A program made the position numbers and the translations under genes. 64,000 bases of DNA from Paenibacillus sp. FSL R7-0345 (GTDB lineage Bacteria; Bacillota; Bacilli; Paenibacillales; Paenibacillaceae), in NCBI RefSeq assembly GCF_038595055.1, contig NZ_CP152002.1:4942501-5006500 (forward strand). Reading direction: 5' to 3'. This document shows, in pieces, positions 44,672-53,252 of the stretch (position 1 is the first letter of the stretch; each line of letters begins with the position of its first letter). The notes beneath the pieces were generated by a model. The model saw nothing but the letters and a program-made list of their open reading frames with translations, made no database searches and was not told where the DNA came from.

Positions 44672-46111
44672 TTACTCCTCAAACAAAATCCCCCGCACAT
44701 ACTCATTCACCTCAAGCAAGCCCTGCTCCGGCAGCAGAATCGTCTGCCCGTTTACCTTGAGGCGCTTGAAGCTCACATGATCGGCGGTCCGTTCGTCATC
44801 ATAACCGTAGATCTGAATCGGATGCGCATTGCTCCCGTTATACGAAACATTCTCAAAGCAGATATGCTCAATCCGGCGTCCGGGGACGGGATTATAGTCC
44901 TTGTTCCATACCACTCTCAGGTCGATCAGACGGCCAAGCTCGAAGGGCTCGACTCGAATATTCCGGTATAGTACATTCCTGACTGTGTTTTTATCACCGG
45001 CATTGATGGCCATGGCTCCCATATAATTCGTCTGCGGCTCGTGATGCTCCAGAATATCGATGTTCTCGAACACGATATCTTCAATAATATCCCCGTCCCC
45101 GTGATGGTCACCGTGGGTGCCGATCATCAGCGGATGGGCGACATCCGCCCAGAGGATGGAATTACGCACCCGGATGCCGCTGCTGCTCCCGTAATAATCC
45201 CAGCGTGAGCCGTAGATCGCTATGCAGTCATCCGAGGTGCGCAGGAAGACATCATCAATCTCAATATCGGTGCAGGCCATCATATCAATGCCGTCCGACC
45301 AGCCCCGGGTGCTGAAGGATTTGAAATTCCGGATGGACACCTGCCGCGATTTGCCTATATAAATGCTGTAATGAGGCGGGTCCAGCGTAATAATGCCTTC
45401 AACCGAGATATGCTCAGAGAACCTAATCCGGATGCCGCGGAAGGCCGAGAACCGGTGAAAGTCAGACAGGCGAATAATCCCCCTTCCGCGTATGGAAACA
45501 TCATGAACGTGATCGCAGACCATGGAGCCTGCCACAACGGCGCCGCCGGCAATATAGACCGTTATCCCGGATGGAATCCTTAGCAGCGTCTCCTCGATAT
45601 AATGCATGCCCGGTGCAAAATACAGCGTATCCCGCACCCGCCCGTCAGTTCCCTCAGCTTCTGCCAGCAGACGGTAGATATCCTCTGTCCGGTGGATGGC
45701 CGGCTGCAGCAGGAGAACGTTATCCTGCTGCGGGTCCGGTGCATCCCTCTCACAGGGGTTAACGAACAGGTGCAGATTACTGAACCGCTCCCCGTTGATT
45801 TCGATCGACAGCTTCTGCGGACGGTCCAGCATAAAGGTCAATTCCATGTCTGTCTGCTTAAAAGGGAGGTCCACTGACAGCGGACGGATTACCGCCTCAT
45901 GAACCGGCTGCTTCAGGCTCTCTACCCGTACCTCCACTTTCCCGCTCATATCAAAATAGGCCATAGACGCAGAACGCACATTGTGCATATCCACCTTGAC
46001 CTCATACACAAACAGCTGCTGCCAGGCTTCCCCGGGAATCCGCACATATACTGCAAAATCCTCCTTGCCGGGTACGTCCGGCGGGGCAGTGTAAACCACT
46101 AGTTTATCCAT
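44672..46111 (-). CDS. GH28-like right-handed beta-helix glycosidase
   Basis: A 479-residue protein with no signal peptide: a beta-rich N-terminal domain (about 1-130) followed by a parallel beta-helix (about 150-460). Three acidic motifs appear in pectinase order: GWSDGIDMMA near residue 270, LRTSDDCIAIYG near 290 and MIGTHGDHHGD near 335. They correspond to the N-x-D, DD and GHG motifs of GH28, but the first has S-D in place of N-T-D. Clan-N relatives include polygalacturonases, rhamnogalacturonases and dextranases. Being cytosolic, it likely acts on imported oligosaccharides. It follows the binding-protein gene after a strong hairpin (46142-46177). Confidence 0.75.
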   Translation of the reverse strand: MDKLVVYTAPPDVPGKEDFAVYVRIPGEAWQQLFVYEVKVDMHNVRSASMAYFDMSGKVEVRVESLKQPVHEAVIRPLSVDLPFKQTDMELTFMLDRPQKLSIEINGERFSNLHLFVNPCERDAPDPQQDNVLLLQPAIHRTEDIYRLLAEAEGTDGRVRDTLYFAPGMHYIEETLLRIPSGITVYIAGGAVVAGSMVCDHVHDVSIRGRGIIRLSDFHRFSAFRGIRIRFSEHISVEGIITLDPPHYSIYIGKSRQVSIRNFKSFSTRGWSDGIDMMACTDIEIDDVFLRTSDDCIAIYGSRWDYYGSSSGIRVRNSILWADVAHPLMIGTHGDHHGDGDIIEDIVFENIDILEHHEPQTNYMGAMAINAGDKNTVRNVLYRNIRVEPFELGRLIDLRVVWNKDYNPVPGRRIEHICFENVSYNGSNAHPIQIYGYDDERTADHVSFKRLKVNGQTILLPEQGLLEVNEYVRGILFEE

Positions 46112-46141
46112 GTTCGCACCATCTTTCGGATTCTATTTCCT

Positions 46142-46177
46142 AAGCCGCCCGGCAGGAATGTCCCTGCCGGGCGGCTT
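46142..46177. other. Intercistronic 15-bp perfect hairpin without a T-run
   Basis: AAGCCGCCCGGCAGG (46142-46156) pairs perfectly with CCTGCCGGGCGGCTT (46163-46177) around AATGTC. Neither strand carries a T-run after it. It lies between the binding-protein stop and the GH28-like start, where such hairpins commonly protect the upstream message and raise binding-protein levels over downstream genes. Confidence 0.8.
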
Positions 46178-46187
46178 GCACAGCTTG

Positions 46188-47768
46188 TTATTTGGATGCC
46201 TTGAATGCATCCACCTGCTTCTGCAATTCAGCCAGATAAGCATCGAAGCCTGCATCCTTCAGCTGCTTCTGTACTTTTGCCAGATCGCCGCCGATGTCAT
46301 TGGTCATCCCTACGCTAAGCGGCTGGATATATTGGGTTTTTACAGTCTCCAGATTGGACAGTTCGGTAGCCAGCGAGCTGGTGTCGAAGCTGAAGCCTTC
46401 GTACGGATCTGTACCTCCTGCTTCCGAACGCTTGATTCCTTCAGCCTGAAGCTCGTCATATATGCTTTTCCATTCACCCGGATATTTGACCTGAAGCGCC
46501 ATATACCCATCAGCCAGCCCGGTCCAGGCTGGCTTGATGTTGTCCGTCGGAATGCCTTCATAATTAATGAAGCCTTCACCATCCAGATTGTAGTTCTCCC
46601 CTTCCACCCCGTAAGCCAGCAAATTATAATAGGTAGGATCGGTATGCGCCTTCTCAATCAGCTTGAGTGCCTGCAGCGCATATTGTGAATTAGCGCCTAC
46701 TGAGATCATAGTAATCGTGCTTGGCGACATTCTTGGCAGGAAGGCCGGGGCATTATTATCCATTAAAAAGTCATACCAGCCATAGGTTGAATCCGGCAAC
46801 GCCTCTTTCAGCTGGTTGATATAGTTGTTGCTGACTGCACCAAAGTGATTGTTGAATTCGAGCGGCTTCTGATCCACCTTCATCAGCTCCAGCGTTTCGG
46901 CAGTCGCATTGCCTTGTGCGGCAAGCACGTCATGATCGACGATTCCGTCGTCATACCATTGCTTGGCTTTTGCTACAGCCTCTTTATATTCAGGCGTATC
47001 ATAGATGCTGATTATCTTGTAAGGATCATCATAGGCGGCTACGGCATAATCGGCGGCAACCGTATAGTATTTGCTGGCAATCAGCTGGGAGTAAATATTT
47101 GTGCCAAAACGCTTGTCATTCAGCATCGGGGTAGACGGATATTCCTCTTTGGCTTTGTAGAGATACTGCTCGGCTGTTTCCAGGCTGCTGATTTCCGGAA
47201 GCCCCCATTTCTGGCGCAGGTCCTCGCGGTACAGCATACCTTCCCCGCCGCCGCCCGGCTTGTTGTATTGCGGAATGCCGAATACCTTGCCGTCGATTTT
47301 TACGCGGTCGAGCGAGCCCTTGTAGTGTTCTACCAGATCGGGCGTTTCTTCCAGAAGCGGCGTCAGATCGGCGAAAGCGTTCTTGGTGGCAAAGTTGGCA
47401 AAATCGGACCAGGCACCGCCGACATAAAGATCATATTCCTTGGCGGCGATAGCGCGGCTGATCTGGTTTTTCTCATCGCCCCATGGGATATAGTCGAACC
47501 GGACCCGGATACCGAGATCCTTTTCAGTCAAAGCGTCCAGCTCTTTATAAAAGGTATCCAGTCCGCTTTTCGGTTCGTTCCCCATCGTAATCGCTTTCAA
47601 TTCAACGATTTCTTTCGGTGCATCCGTTGCTGCCGAGTTACCGGTCTTAGCAGGCTCACTTCCGCTGTTACCGCTGCCCGAATTCGAATTTGAGCAGGCT
47701 GTAGACAGGCCCAGCAATAAGGCCATGGATGTGACGAACATTGTCTTTGTGATTTGCTTTCTCTTCAA
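46188..47768 (-). CDS. Extracellular solute-binding lipoprotein, LplA-like
   Basis: A 526-residue lipoprotein of the large Paenibacillus/Bacillus LplA/YtcQ type: lipobox GLSTAC near residue 24, Ser/Gly-rich linker, then a bilobed binding domain (ELDALTEKDLGIRVRFDYIPWG, GMLYREDLRQKWGLPE, PFLP-like FLPRMSPSTITMISVGAN). The TTG at 47768 is chosen because GGAGGGG lies six bases upstream; the ATG five codons earlier sits on the ribosome site itself. It supplies oligosaccharides to the two LplBC-like permeases upstream in the same operon. Confidence 0.88.
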   Translation of the reverse strand: MKRKQITKTMFVTSMALLLGLSTACSNSNSGSGNSGSEPAKTGNSAATDAPKEIVELKAITMGNEPKSGLDTFYKELDALTEKDLGIRVRFDYIPWGDEKNQISRAIAAKEYDLYVGGAWSDFANFATKNAFADLTPLLEETPDLVEHYKGSLDRVKIDGKVFGIPQYNKPGGGGEGMLYREDLRQKWGLPEISSLETAEQYLYKAKEEYPSTPMLNDKRFGTNIYSQLIASKYYTVAADYAVAAYDDPYKIISIYDTPEYKEAVAKAKQWYDDGIVDHDVLAAQGNATAETLELMKVDQKPLEFNNHFGAVSNNYINQLKEALPDSTYGWYDFLMDNNAPAFLPRMSPSTITMISVGANSQYALQALKLIEKAHTDPTYYNLLAYGVEGENYNLDGEGFINYEGIPTDNIKPAWTGLADGYMALQVKYPGEWKSIYDELQAEGIKRSEAGGTDPYEGFSFDTSSLATELSNLETVKTQYIQPLSVGMTNDIGGDLAKVQKQLKDAGFDAYLAELQKQVDAFKASK

Positions 47769-47804
47769 GCTTAACCCCTCCATTATTAGAACAAGTATAT
47801 GTTC

Positions 47805-47837
47805 AGCGGAGAAAACAGTAAATACGTCTTCTCCGCT
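47805..47837. other. Hairpin in the leader of the LplA-like gene
   Basis: AGCGGAGAA (47805-47813) pairs with TTCTCCGCT (47829-47837) with a 15-base loop and no terminal T-run. It lies between the permease stop and the ribosome site of the binding-protein gene and may set processing or partial read-through. Confidence 0.5.
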
Positions 47838-47875
47838 TCAAACCGGATTCGTCAGCCGTTTTGGGCTGCCGTTTC

Positions 47876-48799
47876 TTACCCCTTCACACTGCCGACTACC
47901 AGTCCGCTGACAAAATAGCGCTGCACAAACGGATAGAACAGCAGAACCGGGCCGGTAACCAGCATCGCCGTAGCCAGCTTCATCGTTTCACTGGGCAGCT
48001 GCTGGATAATCAGGACATCTGAGCCCTTGACTGCATCCGTTACTCTGGACAGCATCCGGTAGAGCAGGTATTGCAGCCCCCATTTATCCTTATCTGTGAT
48101 CAGATAGAGGCTGTAGGTAAACCAGTTGTTCCAGTAGCCAAGTGCCGTGAACAGACCGATGGTCGCCATGGCCGGCTTGGTGAGCGGAATGATGATCTGC
48201 CAGTAGATCCGGAAATCCCCGGCTCCGTCGATTCTCGCTGATTCCATCAGCGCATCGGGAATTCCCTTGATGAAGTTCCGGAACAGGAATACGTTGAACG
48301 CAGACATCAGGCCGCCGAGAATAACAGACCAGAGCGAGTGATTCAGATGCAGCACATTGGCTACAACGAGATAGGTAGGAATCAGGCCGCCGCTGAACAG
48401 TGTCGTAAAGTAGACGAAGAATGACACCTTGTCCCGGTGCTTAAAATCCGGGCGGGAGAGCACATACCCCCCCATAGAGGTACAAAGCAGGCCGAGAAAG
48501 GTTCCTACCGCCGTTACATAGATCGTAACCATATAGGCTCTGCCGATCGTGTTGCCCAGTGAAGTGAAGACAACCCGGTAGGCCTCCAAAGTGAAGCCCT
48601 TGGGTATAATCGAATATCCGCTCCGTACTACCTCAGACTCTGTGCTGAAGGAGCCGGAGAGCATAATAATAAACGGAATCACGCAGAGCAAGGCACCGAT
48701 GGAAACCGCCACCACAGCGAAAACATCAAATATTCTTGTTCCGGCGTCCTTGCGGATTTTACTGCCGTGCTTATCAACAGCCACAGTACTCACGTGCAA
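47876..48799 (-). CDS. Carbohydrate ABC transporter permease, LplC/YtcP-like
   Basis: A 307-residue six-helix permease with the EAA loop ESARIDGAGDFRIYWQIIIP (about 183-202) and the family C-terminus YFVSGLVVGSVKG. It starts with TTG after AAAGGG. It lies 12 bases from the LplB-like gene. Together they form the pore for the LplA-like binding protein; the ATPase is not encoded here. Confidence 0.9.
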   Translation of the reverse strand: MHVSTVAVDKHGSKIRKDAGTRIFDVFAVVAVSIGALLCVIPFIIMLSGSFSTESEVVRSGYSIIPKGFTLEAYRVVFTSLGNTIGRAYMVTIYVTAVGTFLGLLCTSMGGYVLSRPDFKHRDKVSFFVYFTTLFSGGLIPTYLVVANVLHLNHSLWSVILGGLMSAFNVFLFRNFIKGIPDALMESARIDGAGDFRIYWQIIIPLTKPAMATIGLFTALGYWNNWFTYSLYLITDKDKWGLQYLLYRMLSRVTDAVKGSDVLIIQQLPSETMKLATAMLVTGPVLLFYPFVQRYFVSGLVVGSVKG

Positions 48800-48811
48800 T
48801 CACAGCCCTTT

Positions 48812-49789
48812 CTAGAATAAAGAATTTTCCCGGTCTACTTTTCTGACAATGGCATTGACGGTCAGGATCAGCAGCAGGCCGAATACGGATTGATACAGGC
48901 CCGCAGCCGTTCCCAGATTAATACTGAAGTTAACGGTCAGTGAACGGTACACATAAGTATCGATGATGTCCGTCGCGTTCAGCAGCAGCCCGTTATTGCC
49001 GACGATGTTCCAGAATAGATCGAATTGTCCCTTCAGTATTCCGCCGACCGCGAACAGCAGCAGAATAATGACGGTCGGCTTGAGCAGCGGAAGGGTGACA
49101 TAACGGATGCGCTGCCATTTGGAAGCTCCGTCCACGTAAGCGGCCTCATAAATGCTCTCGTCGATCCCCATAATGGAAGCCAGATAAATGACCGTTCCAT
49201 AGCCCAGGCTCTTCCAGATCTCAACGACAACAATGATGATCGGCCAGACCCAGGGGGTGCGGTAGAAATCGAACTTCTCCATGCCCAGCGAAGTGAACAT
49301 ATTGTTGAGTACGCCGTAGTTAAAATTGAACAGGTTATAGATAATAGAGCCGATAATAACCATCGAGACAAAATAAGGCATGAACATCAGCGTCTGCGAG
49401 GTTTTAACGAACCGCTTGAACGCAATCTCCTTGAGCAGCACAGCCATCCCGATCTGGCACACATTACTAAGAATGATGAATGCCACATTGTAGAGGATGG
49501 TATTGCGCGTCAGCTTCCAGATAATCGAGTCCGCCCCGCCCTTGAACAGAAACTCGAAATTCTGCAGGCCGACGAACGGGCTCAGAAGTCCTTTGCTAAA
49601 ATCATAATTGGTAAATGCATTGTACAGCCCGGCAAGTGGCAGGTAGTTAAAGGCTATAAAATAGGCGAACAGCGGGATGAGCATAAAATAATAGGTTTTG
49701 TGCGCTCTAAAGTCCGCGAATGGCTTAGCTTTCCGTTTAAGCGCTTTCTTATTAAGCGCTTTCGAAGCAGCCGGTGATACCTGGTTCAT
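48812..49789 (-). CDS. Carbohydrate ABC transporter permease, LplB/YteP-like
   Basis: A 325-residue membrane protein: Lys-rich cytosolic start with a duplicated KALNKK/ALKRK peptide, then six helices and EAA loop EAAYVDGASKWQRIRYVTLP (about 215-234). AAAGGAG precedes the ATG. First gene of the locus. Unlike many LplABC operons no YesM/YesN pair stands in front of it, so its specific regulator lies elsewhere or has been lost. Confidence 0.9.
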   Translation of the reverse strand: MNQVSPAASKALNKKALKRKAKPFADFRAHKTYYFMLIPLFAYFIAFNYLPLAGLYNAFTNYDFSKGLLSPFVGLQNFEFLFKGGADSIIWKLTRNTILYNVAFIILSNVCQIGMAVLLKEIAFKRFVKTSQTLMFMPYFVSMVIIGSIIYNLFNFNYGVLNNMFTSLGMEKFDFYRTPWVWPIIIVVVEIWKSLGYGTVIYLASIMGIDESIYEAAYVDGASKWQRIRYVTLPLLKPTVIILLLFAVGGILKGQFDLFWNIVGNNGLLLNATDIIDTYVYRSLTVNFSINLGTAAGLYQSVFGLLLILTVNAIVRKVDRENSLF

Positions 49790-49820
49790 GCAATCACTTC
49801 TCCTTTCATCCCTAATTCTA

Positions 49821-49832
49821 CCGCCGCGGCGG
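49821..49832. promoter_or_regulatory. GC palindrome next to a possible -10 of the lpl-like operon
   Basis: CCGCCGCGGCGG is a perfect 12-bp palindrome, unusual against its AT-rich leader. On the minus strand it directly precedes TAGAAT, a possible -10, and no clear -35 is visible. It could be an operator; this is tentative. Confidence 0.35.
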
Positions 49833-49914
49833 CACGGGAAAAATCACAAATAACCAAGATTCCTTGCAAAAAAGGAGGCAGTTTCCCCTGGCACTGAGTC
49901 CATGCAGGCACAAA

Positions 49915-49939
49915 AAAAGAAGGCCGTGGGCCTTCTTTT
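49915..49939. terminator. Bidirectional terminator after the aldo/keto reductase
   Basis: AAAAGAAGGCC (49915-49925) pairs perfectly with GGCCTTCTTTT (49929-49939) around GTG; on the minus strand the T-run extends to seven bases. Confidence 0.9.
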
Positions 49940-49965
49940 ACAGGATTATTTAAAGAAATAAAGGT

Positions 49966-50817
49966 TTACAGATCGACTTTCCAATTGCCCATCATATGTG
50001 CGATTTTCGGATCCAGGTAAGAACCGAAGAGACTAGACCGTGTATCAAGGGCAGCCATTTGTTTCATATCCTCTGAACGGAGCTCAAAATCAAAAATATT
50101 AATGTTCTCGGCAATACGCTCTTTTCTGACTGATTTAGGAATGACAACGACCCCACGCTGAACAAGCCAGCGCAATACGACTTGGGCGACAGACTTATTG
50201 TGTTTTGCTGCCAGCGAGACCAATACCTCGTTACCGAATAGGTTGTTGAGGCCTTCAGCAAACGGAGCCCACGACTGGTGCTGTACCCCCTGTTCTTTCA
50301 TAAAAGCTGCACTCTCTGCCTGCTGGTAGAACGGATGCGTCTCGATCTGGTTGACGGCGGGTGTTATTTCGTTATGGACAATCAGGTCCATCAGACGGTC
50401 AGGCAGGAAATTGCTGACCCCGATCGCCCTGCTTTTGCCTTCGCGGTACAGTTCTTCCATCGCCCGCCAAGCACCATAGTAATCACCGAATGGCTGGTGA
50501 ATCAGGTACAGATCAAGATAGTCAAGCTGGAGCTTCTTAAGGGATTTATCAAACGCCAGCTTAGCGCTCCCGTAGCCGGCATCCTGAACCCAGAGCTTGG
50601 TCGTGATGAACAGCTCCTCACGCGGTATACCGCTGCGCTTAATCGCGCGGCCTACCGCTTCCTCATTTAGATAACCGGCGGCGGTATCGATTAAGCGGTA
50701 ACCGGCCATCAGCGCTTCATACACGGCGTTCTCGCATTCTTGGGCATCAGGAATCTGGTAAACTCCGAAGCCGATGAGCGGCATTTTTACACCATTGTTT
50801 AATGTAACATTGTGCAT
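49966..50817 (-). CDS. Aldo/keto reductase
   Basis: A 283-residue NADPH-dependent (beta/alpha)8-barrel oxidoreductase. The full catalytic tetrad is visible: Asp44 and Tyr49 in RLIDTAAGYLNE, Lys74 in FITTKLWV and His107 in YLIHQPFG. The cofactor phosphate site reads IPKSVRKERIAEN near 226-238. It reduces aldehydes or ketones; members of this AKR5-like group act on methylglyoxal, 2,5-diketo-gluconate and similar compounds. Its promoter has the MerR-type 19-bp spacer with a perfect palindrome, so it is almost certainly activated by the divergent MerR protein, probably by reactive carbonyls. Confidence 0.92.
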   Translation of the reverse strand: MHNVTLNNGVKMPLIGFGVYQIPDAQECENAVYEALMAGYRLIDTAAGYLNEEAVGRAIKRSGIPREELFITTKLWVQDAGYGSAKLAFDKSLKKLQLDYLDLYLIHQPFGDYYGAWRAMEELYREGKSRAIGVSNFLPDRLMDLIVHNEITPAVNQIETHPFYQQAESAAFMKEQGVQHQSWAPFAEGLNNLFGNEVLVSLAAKHNKSVAQVVLRWLVQRGVVVIPKSVRKERIAENINIFDFELRSEDMKQMAALDTRSSLFGSYLDPKIAHMMGNWKVDL

Positions 50818-50917
50818 TGTAATTCCTCCCGGTTAAATGTTTAACAGCAACGGCGCGTAGCCCCTGAACCGGACATTGCAGCAGGGATTTCACCTACGGC
50901 TCATTTGCGTTACACTA

Positions 50918-50948
50918 ATCTTAGGTCCTTCGTGTTACACGAAGTCAA
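50918..50948 (-). promoter_or_regulatory. MerR-type promoter with 19-bp spacer and palindromic operator
   Basis: Minus strand: -35 TTGACT (50943-50948), 19-base spacer, -10 TAAGAT (50918-50923). The spacer carries CTTCGTGTTACACGAAG (50928-50944), a perfect palindrome with 8-bp arms. Overlong spacers twisted into register by the activator are the hallmark of MerR regulation. Confidence 0.9.
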
Positions 50949-50980
50949 GCAGATTCAAAAAAATGAACGGAGGATTTCAT

Positions 50981-51442
50981 ATGCATACAGTCAAGGAAGC
51001 TGCTCAAATAACGGGACTCACTGAACACGCAATACGCTTTTACACGGATAAAGGTTTGGTGCCCAGCATACAGCGAAATCAAAACAATATCCGGATATTT
51101 GACGAAGAATCGATTAACTGGCTCCATGGCATCAAATGCCTTAAACAATCCGGGATGCCCATTGAGGCCATCAAAATGTACGTGACTCTCTGCCTTGAAG
51201 GAGAAGCAACCCTCTCACAACGCTACGCACTCATGATGGAGCATAAAGAGGACGCACTTGCTAAGCTTGAAGAAGCCAAACAGCATATCGCCCATCTGGA
51301 ACAAAAAACCGCCTTGTATCAGGCTATTCTGGAGCAACGCTCTCCTGATACAATGAATCCGGGCAACTGGGACAAGATCAAGCATATGCATAGTGACGTG
51401 TTTTACTCGCCTGCAGCTCATAAAGCGGATCATAGAGGTTAG
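50981..51442 (+). CDS. MerR-family transcriptional regulator
   Basis: A 153-residue regulator: N-terminal winged helix (MHTVKEAAQITGLTEHAIRF, then YTDKGLVPS and NNIRIFDEESINWLHGIKCLK) and a coiled-coil dimerisation helix (about 85-125). There is no Cys pair for metal binding, which puts it with AdhR/NmlR-like carbonyl- or drug-responsive members. ATG 50981 follows ACGGAGG by seven bases. Divergent from the aldo/keto reductase, whose promoter has the MerR architecture. The next ORF starts on the base after this stop codon, at the edge of the AT-rich region. Confidence 0.9.
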   Translation: MHTVKEAAQITGLTEHAIRFYTDKGLVPSIQRNQNNIRIFDEESINWLHGIKCLKQSGMPIEAIKMYVTLCLEGEATLSQRYALMMEHKEDALAKLEEAKQHIAHLEQKTALYQAILEQRSPDTMNPGNWDKIKHMHSDVFYSPAAHKADHRG

Positions 51443-51691
51443 ATGGAAAGGGAAATTGTTTATAGTAACGAGAACCAGATTTATTCAGAAAGTGATCCAA
51501 CGTTTCATGCAGAAGCAGGATTGCTACGGAAATTCTGTGCAGAAGCACACCTTACCGATTTACAGGAGTACACGTTATATTCAAGCTGTGAATCTTCAAA
51601 TATATTGAGGTTCGGTATAACTTTTATTTTAGTGTTCGTGGTTTTACTCGTCTTAATTGGAGCCTTTCAATTTATAACTCCAACCCATTGA
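51443..51691 (+). CDS. Small putative membrane-anchored protein (82 aa), unknown
   Basis: An ORF starting on the base after the MerR stop. The first 56 residues are polar (EYTLYSSCE near 42-50); residues 57-77 form one clear membrane helix (ITFILVFVVLLVLIGAFQF). I do not recognise it. Its centre (51552-51592) is an exact 41-bp sequence repeated at 59790-59830 in a non-coding context, so the ORF may be a chance frame over mobile DNA. Its stop codon TGA lies at the start of the structured repeat that follows. The ribosome site AGAGG is only four bases from the ATG. Confidence 0.4.
   Translation: MEREIVYSNENQIYSESDPTFHAEAGLLRKFCAEAHLTDLQEYTLYSSCESSNILRFGITFILVFVVLLVLIGAFQFITPTH
51552..51592 (+). 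repeat. 41-bp exact direct repeat, left copy
   Basis: Begins TTACCGATTTACAGGAGTAC and ends TTCAAGCTGTGAA. Every base is identical to 59790-59830 in the same orientation. The two copies bracket 8.2 kb. Confidence 0.9.
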
Positions 51692-51800
51692 ACTATCGGG
51701 AAACGATAGTTTGTAATACAGAGAAAGCAGCAGATCAATGATCGGGTGCTTTTATTCAGCATACGAGCAGTTAGTTGAACAAGATAAGTGGAGGTTTTAT
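51687..51800 (+). repeat. Structured boundary repeat, copy A
   Basis: Left box ATTGAACTATCGGGAAAC containing the stop codon of the preceding ORF, a dyad ACTATCG/CGATAGT, an AGCAGC...GTGCTTTTATT middle, and right box GAGCAGTTAGTTGAAC. Related copies are at 53490, 54892, 57131 and 57931. About 100 further bases (GTGGAGGTTTTATGTCGC onward) are shared only with copy D. Confidence 0.75.
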
Positions 51801-51870
51801 GTCGCAATTGACGCAAACTGTGCATTAGTGAATTCCAAACGAGCTCGTTTTGAGGACTCCAATATAAAAA

Positions 51871-51922
51871 CCAACAGCTGTCTTAAACTGAGAAAAAGAG
51901 TTTAGACTACTGTTGGTTTATT
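51871..51922. terminator. Bidirectional terminator within repeat copy A
   Basis: CCAACAG plus GTCTTAAACT (51871-51889) pairs with AGTTTAGAC plus CTGTTGG (51899-51916), then TTTATT; on the minus strand GGTTTTTATATT follows. The same hairpin in copy D is split by the insertion sequence. Confidence 0.85.
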
Positions 51923-51954
51923 GAACTGAATTTTCGTTAGCGTAATGCTTAATT

Positions 51955-52755
51955 CTATATCCAGTCTTTGAAATGATCTGTTACAAATTGAATCTCGCTT
52001 TCATAGTGAGCCAAGTGTCCCCCATCAACCATTTTTAGAAAAGCAAGATTTCCTTCGAAGGCTCCATTTCTCAATGTATCGCACATAGTAGTCAATCGTT
52101 TGATAATCCACTCACGCAGGTCATTAGGCACGGGGGTTCCATACGATTCAAAAAACAAATGAATTCGTCGACTGCGCTCCATAGAATGTAAATCTGTTTG
52201 GTACCCTACCGTTTTTCCCGAAAAATAATCAGGCGAGAAGCTCGTAAGCGGAATCGATGTATAGAGGGTGTACGCAATGTCCCACATACGTGGACCTGGT
52301 CCAGCCATGTCAAAATCAATCAGCGCTACAGGAATCCCCTTTTGAAAGACCACATTGTACAACGCAGCGTCATTATGACATATCACTTCGTAACAATGCT
52401 CATCACTATAACTAAGCTGCCATTTTCCCTTCGTCATGAGAGTAGAGCCTTCTGTTGCATCATGGAAACGACATAAAAGGCGTGCTAAACCCACAAGTGT
52501 TTCATCCGACCACATGTAAGGTTCAAGGTCGGGGTAATCGTTTCCTGGAACTTCCCCTGAAATGAATGTTAATATTTCACGATTAGATTCATCGATTCCC
52601 AGGAATCTTGGTGCTCCCTCGAAGCTTTGCTTGTCTAGATGTATAAGTAGTTGGTGAACAGACGGACTCCAATAACCAGTGGGGCGGAGAACAGTATTCT
52701 CCTTACGGACAATGAGGTTAACATTTCCGCCCTGTAATACTTCGTCCTGAGTCAT
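51955..52755 (-). CDS. Aminoglycoside-phosphotransferase-like (APH/choline kinase fold) enzyme
   Basis: A 266-residue kinase-fold protein. The catalytic loop CHNDAALYN carries Asp129 (HND in place of the commoner HGD), and IDFDMAGPGPRMWD carries the metal-binding Asp147. The N-terminal lobe has VNLIVRKENTVLRP, matching the usual ATP-lobe lysine strand. Members phosphorylate aminoglycosides, macrolides or small metabolites such as homoserine or choline; resistance is possible but unproven. AT-rich compared with the flanking chromosome. It is a single gene between repeat copy A and the CACAGTACGAAGAT element. Confidence 0.85.
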   Translation of the reverse strand: MTQDEVLQGGNVNLIVRKENTVLRPTGYWSPSVHQLLIHLDKQSFEGAPRFLGIDESNREILTFISGEVPGNDYPDLEPYMWSDETLVGLARLLCRFHDATEGSTLMTKGKWQLSYSDEHCYEVICHNDAALYNVVFQKGIPVALIDFDMAGPGPRMWDIAYTLYTSIPLTSFSPDYFSGKTVGYQTDLHSMERSRRIHLFFESYGTPVPNDLREWIIKRLTTMCDTLRNGAFEGNLAFLKMVDGGHLAHYESEIQFVTDHFKDWI

Positions 52756-52897
52756 TATACCGTGCTCCTCTTATTTATTTAATATTACTATTCTAATCCT
52801 GGTTCACCATAATTATCAAATAAACTGCCTGTTAGCTTAATCCATCGAAAGTCTAATACTTATTTTCTCTTGACAGAAATTATTCTGTTAGTTGTTA

Positions 52898-52911
52898 CAC
52901 AGTACGAAGAT
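52898..52911 (+). repeat. CACAGTACGAAGAT element, first copy
   Basis: The 14-mer recurs exactly at 53454-53467 and 57102-57115, each time between two of the small accessory genes. Apart from this and the terminator at 52966, the gap 52,756-53,006 shows nothing. Confidence 0.65.
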
Positions 52912-52965
52912 GCGCTGCAGCATCAGTAATATGAGGGACTGATAGCCCAGGGAGGGAAACAACAT

Positions 52966-52993
52966 AAAAAGAGAGCTGCTTTCGCAACTCTCT
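52966..52993 (-). terminator. Terminator of the DUF2642 gene
   Basis: On the minus strand AGAGAG-TTGC pairs with GCAG-CTCTCT, followed by TTTTTATG. Confidence 0.7.
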
Positions 52994-53006
52994 CATGAAC
53001 AGCCAT

Positions 53007-53252
53007 TTACTCCGGCATGATCCAAACGATCTCACAGATGCGTACAAAGAATTTTGTGCCTCTGGTATCCAATACAACATGGTCAGGTTTTACATCTATC
53101 ACACAGCCGCTGATACCTCCGCGAGTGGTTTCAATTACCACCTGCTTACCCTTTACGGACATTAAGGTTTCTACGACATAGGGATCAATAGGATAGACCA
53201 TGATTGATTGCGGCATTTGGTGATGCATTGGGTACATTTGATTATTTAGCAC
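53007..53252 (-). CDS. DUF2642 family protein (YuzF-like), 81 aa
   Basis: A small protein with a Met/His/Gln/Pro-rich start (NNQMYPMHHQMPQS) and a C-terminal small beta domain (VETLMSVKGKQVVIETTRGG, then VIDVKPDHVVLDTRGTKFFV) that fits DUF2642. Such proteins are usually found in spore-formers and may be coat-associated (inference). GTG at 53252 is chosen because AGGAGG lies seven bases upstream; the longer frame to 53441 lacks a ribosome site. Confidence 0.75.
   Translation of the reverse strand: MLNNQMYPMHHQMPQSIMVYPIDPYVVETLMSVKGKQVVIETTRGGISGCVIDVKPDHVVLDTRGTKFFVRICEIVWIMPE

Noticed and set aside
49738..49770. Two cre-like matches (TTAAGCGCTTTC twice) near the start of the LplB-like gene
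   Set aside because: They lie inside the coding sequence and come from a duplicated Lys-Ala-Leu peptide; the cre ends do not match.
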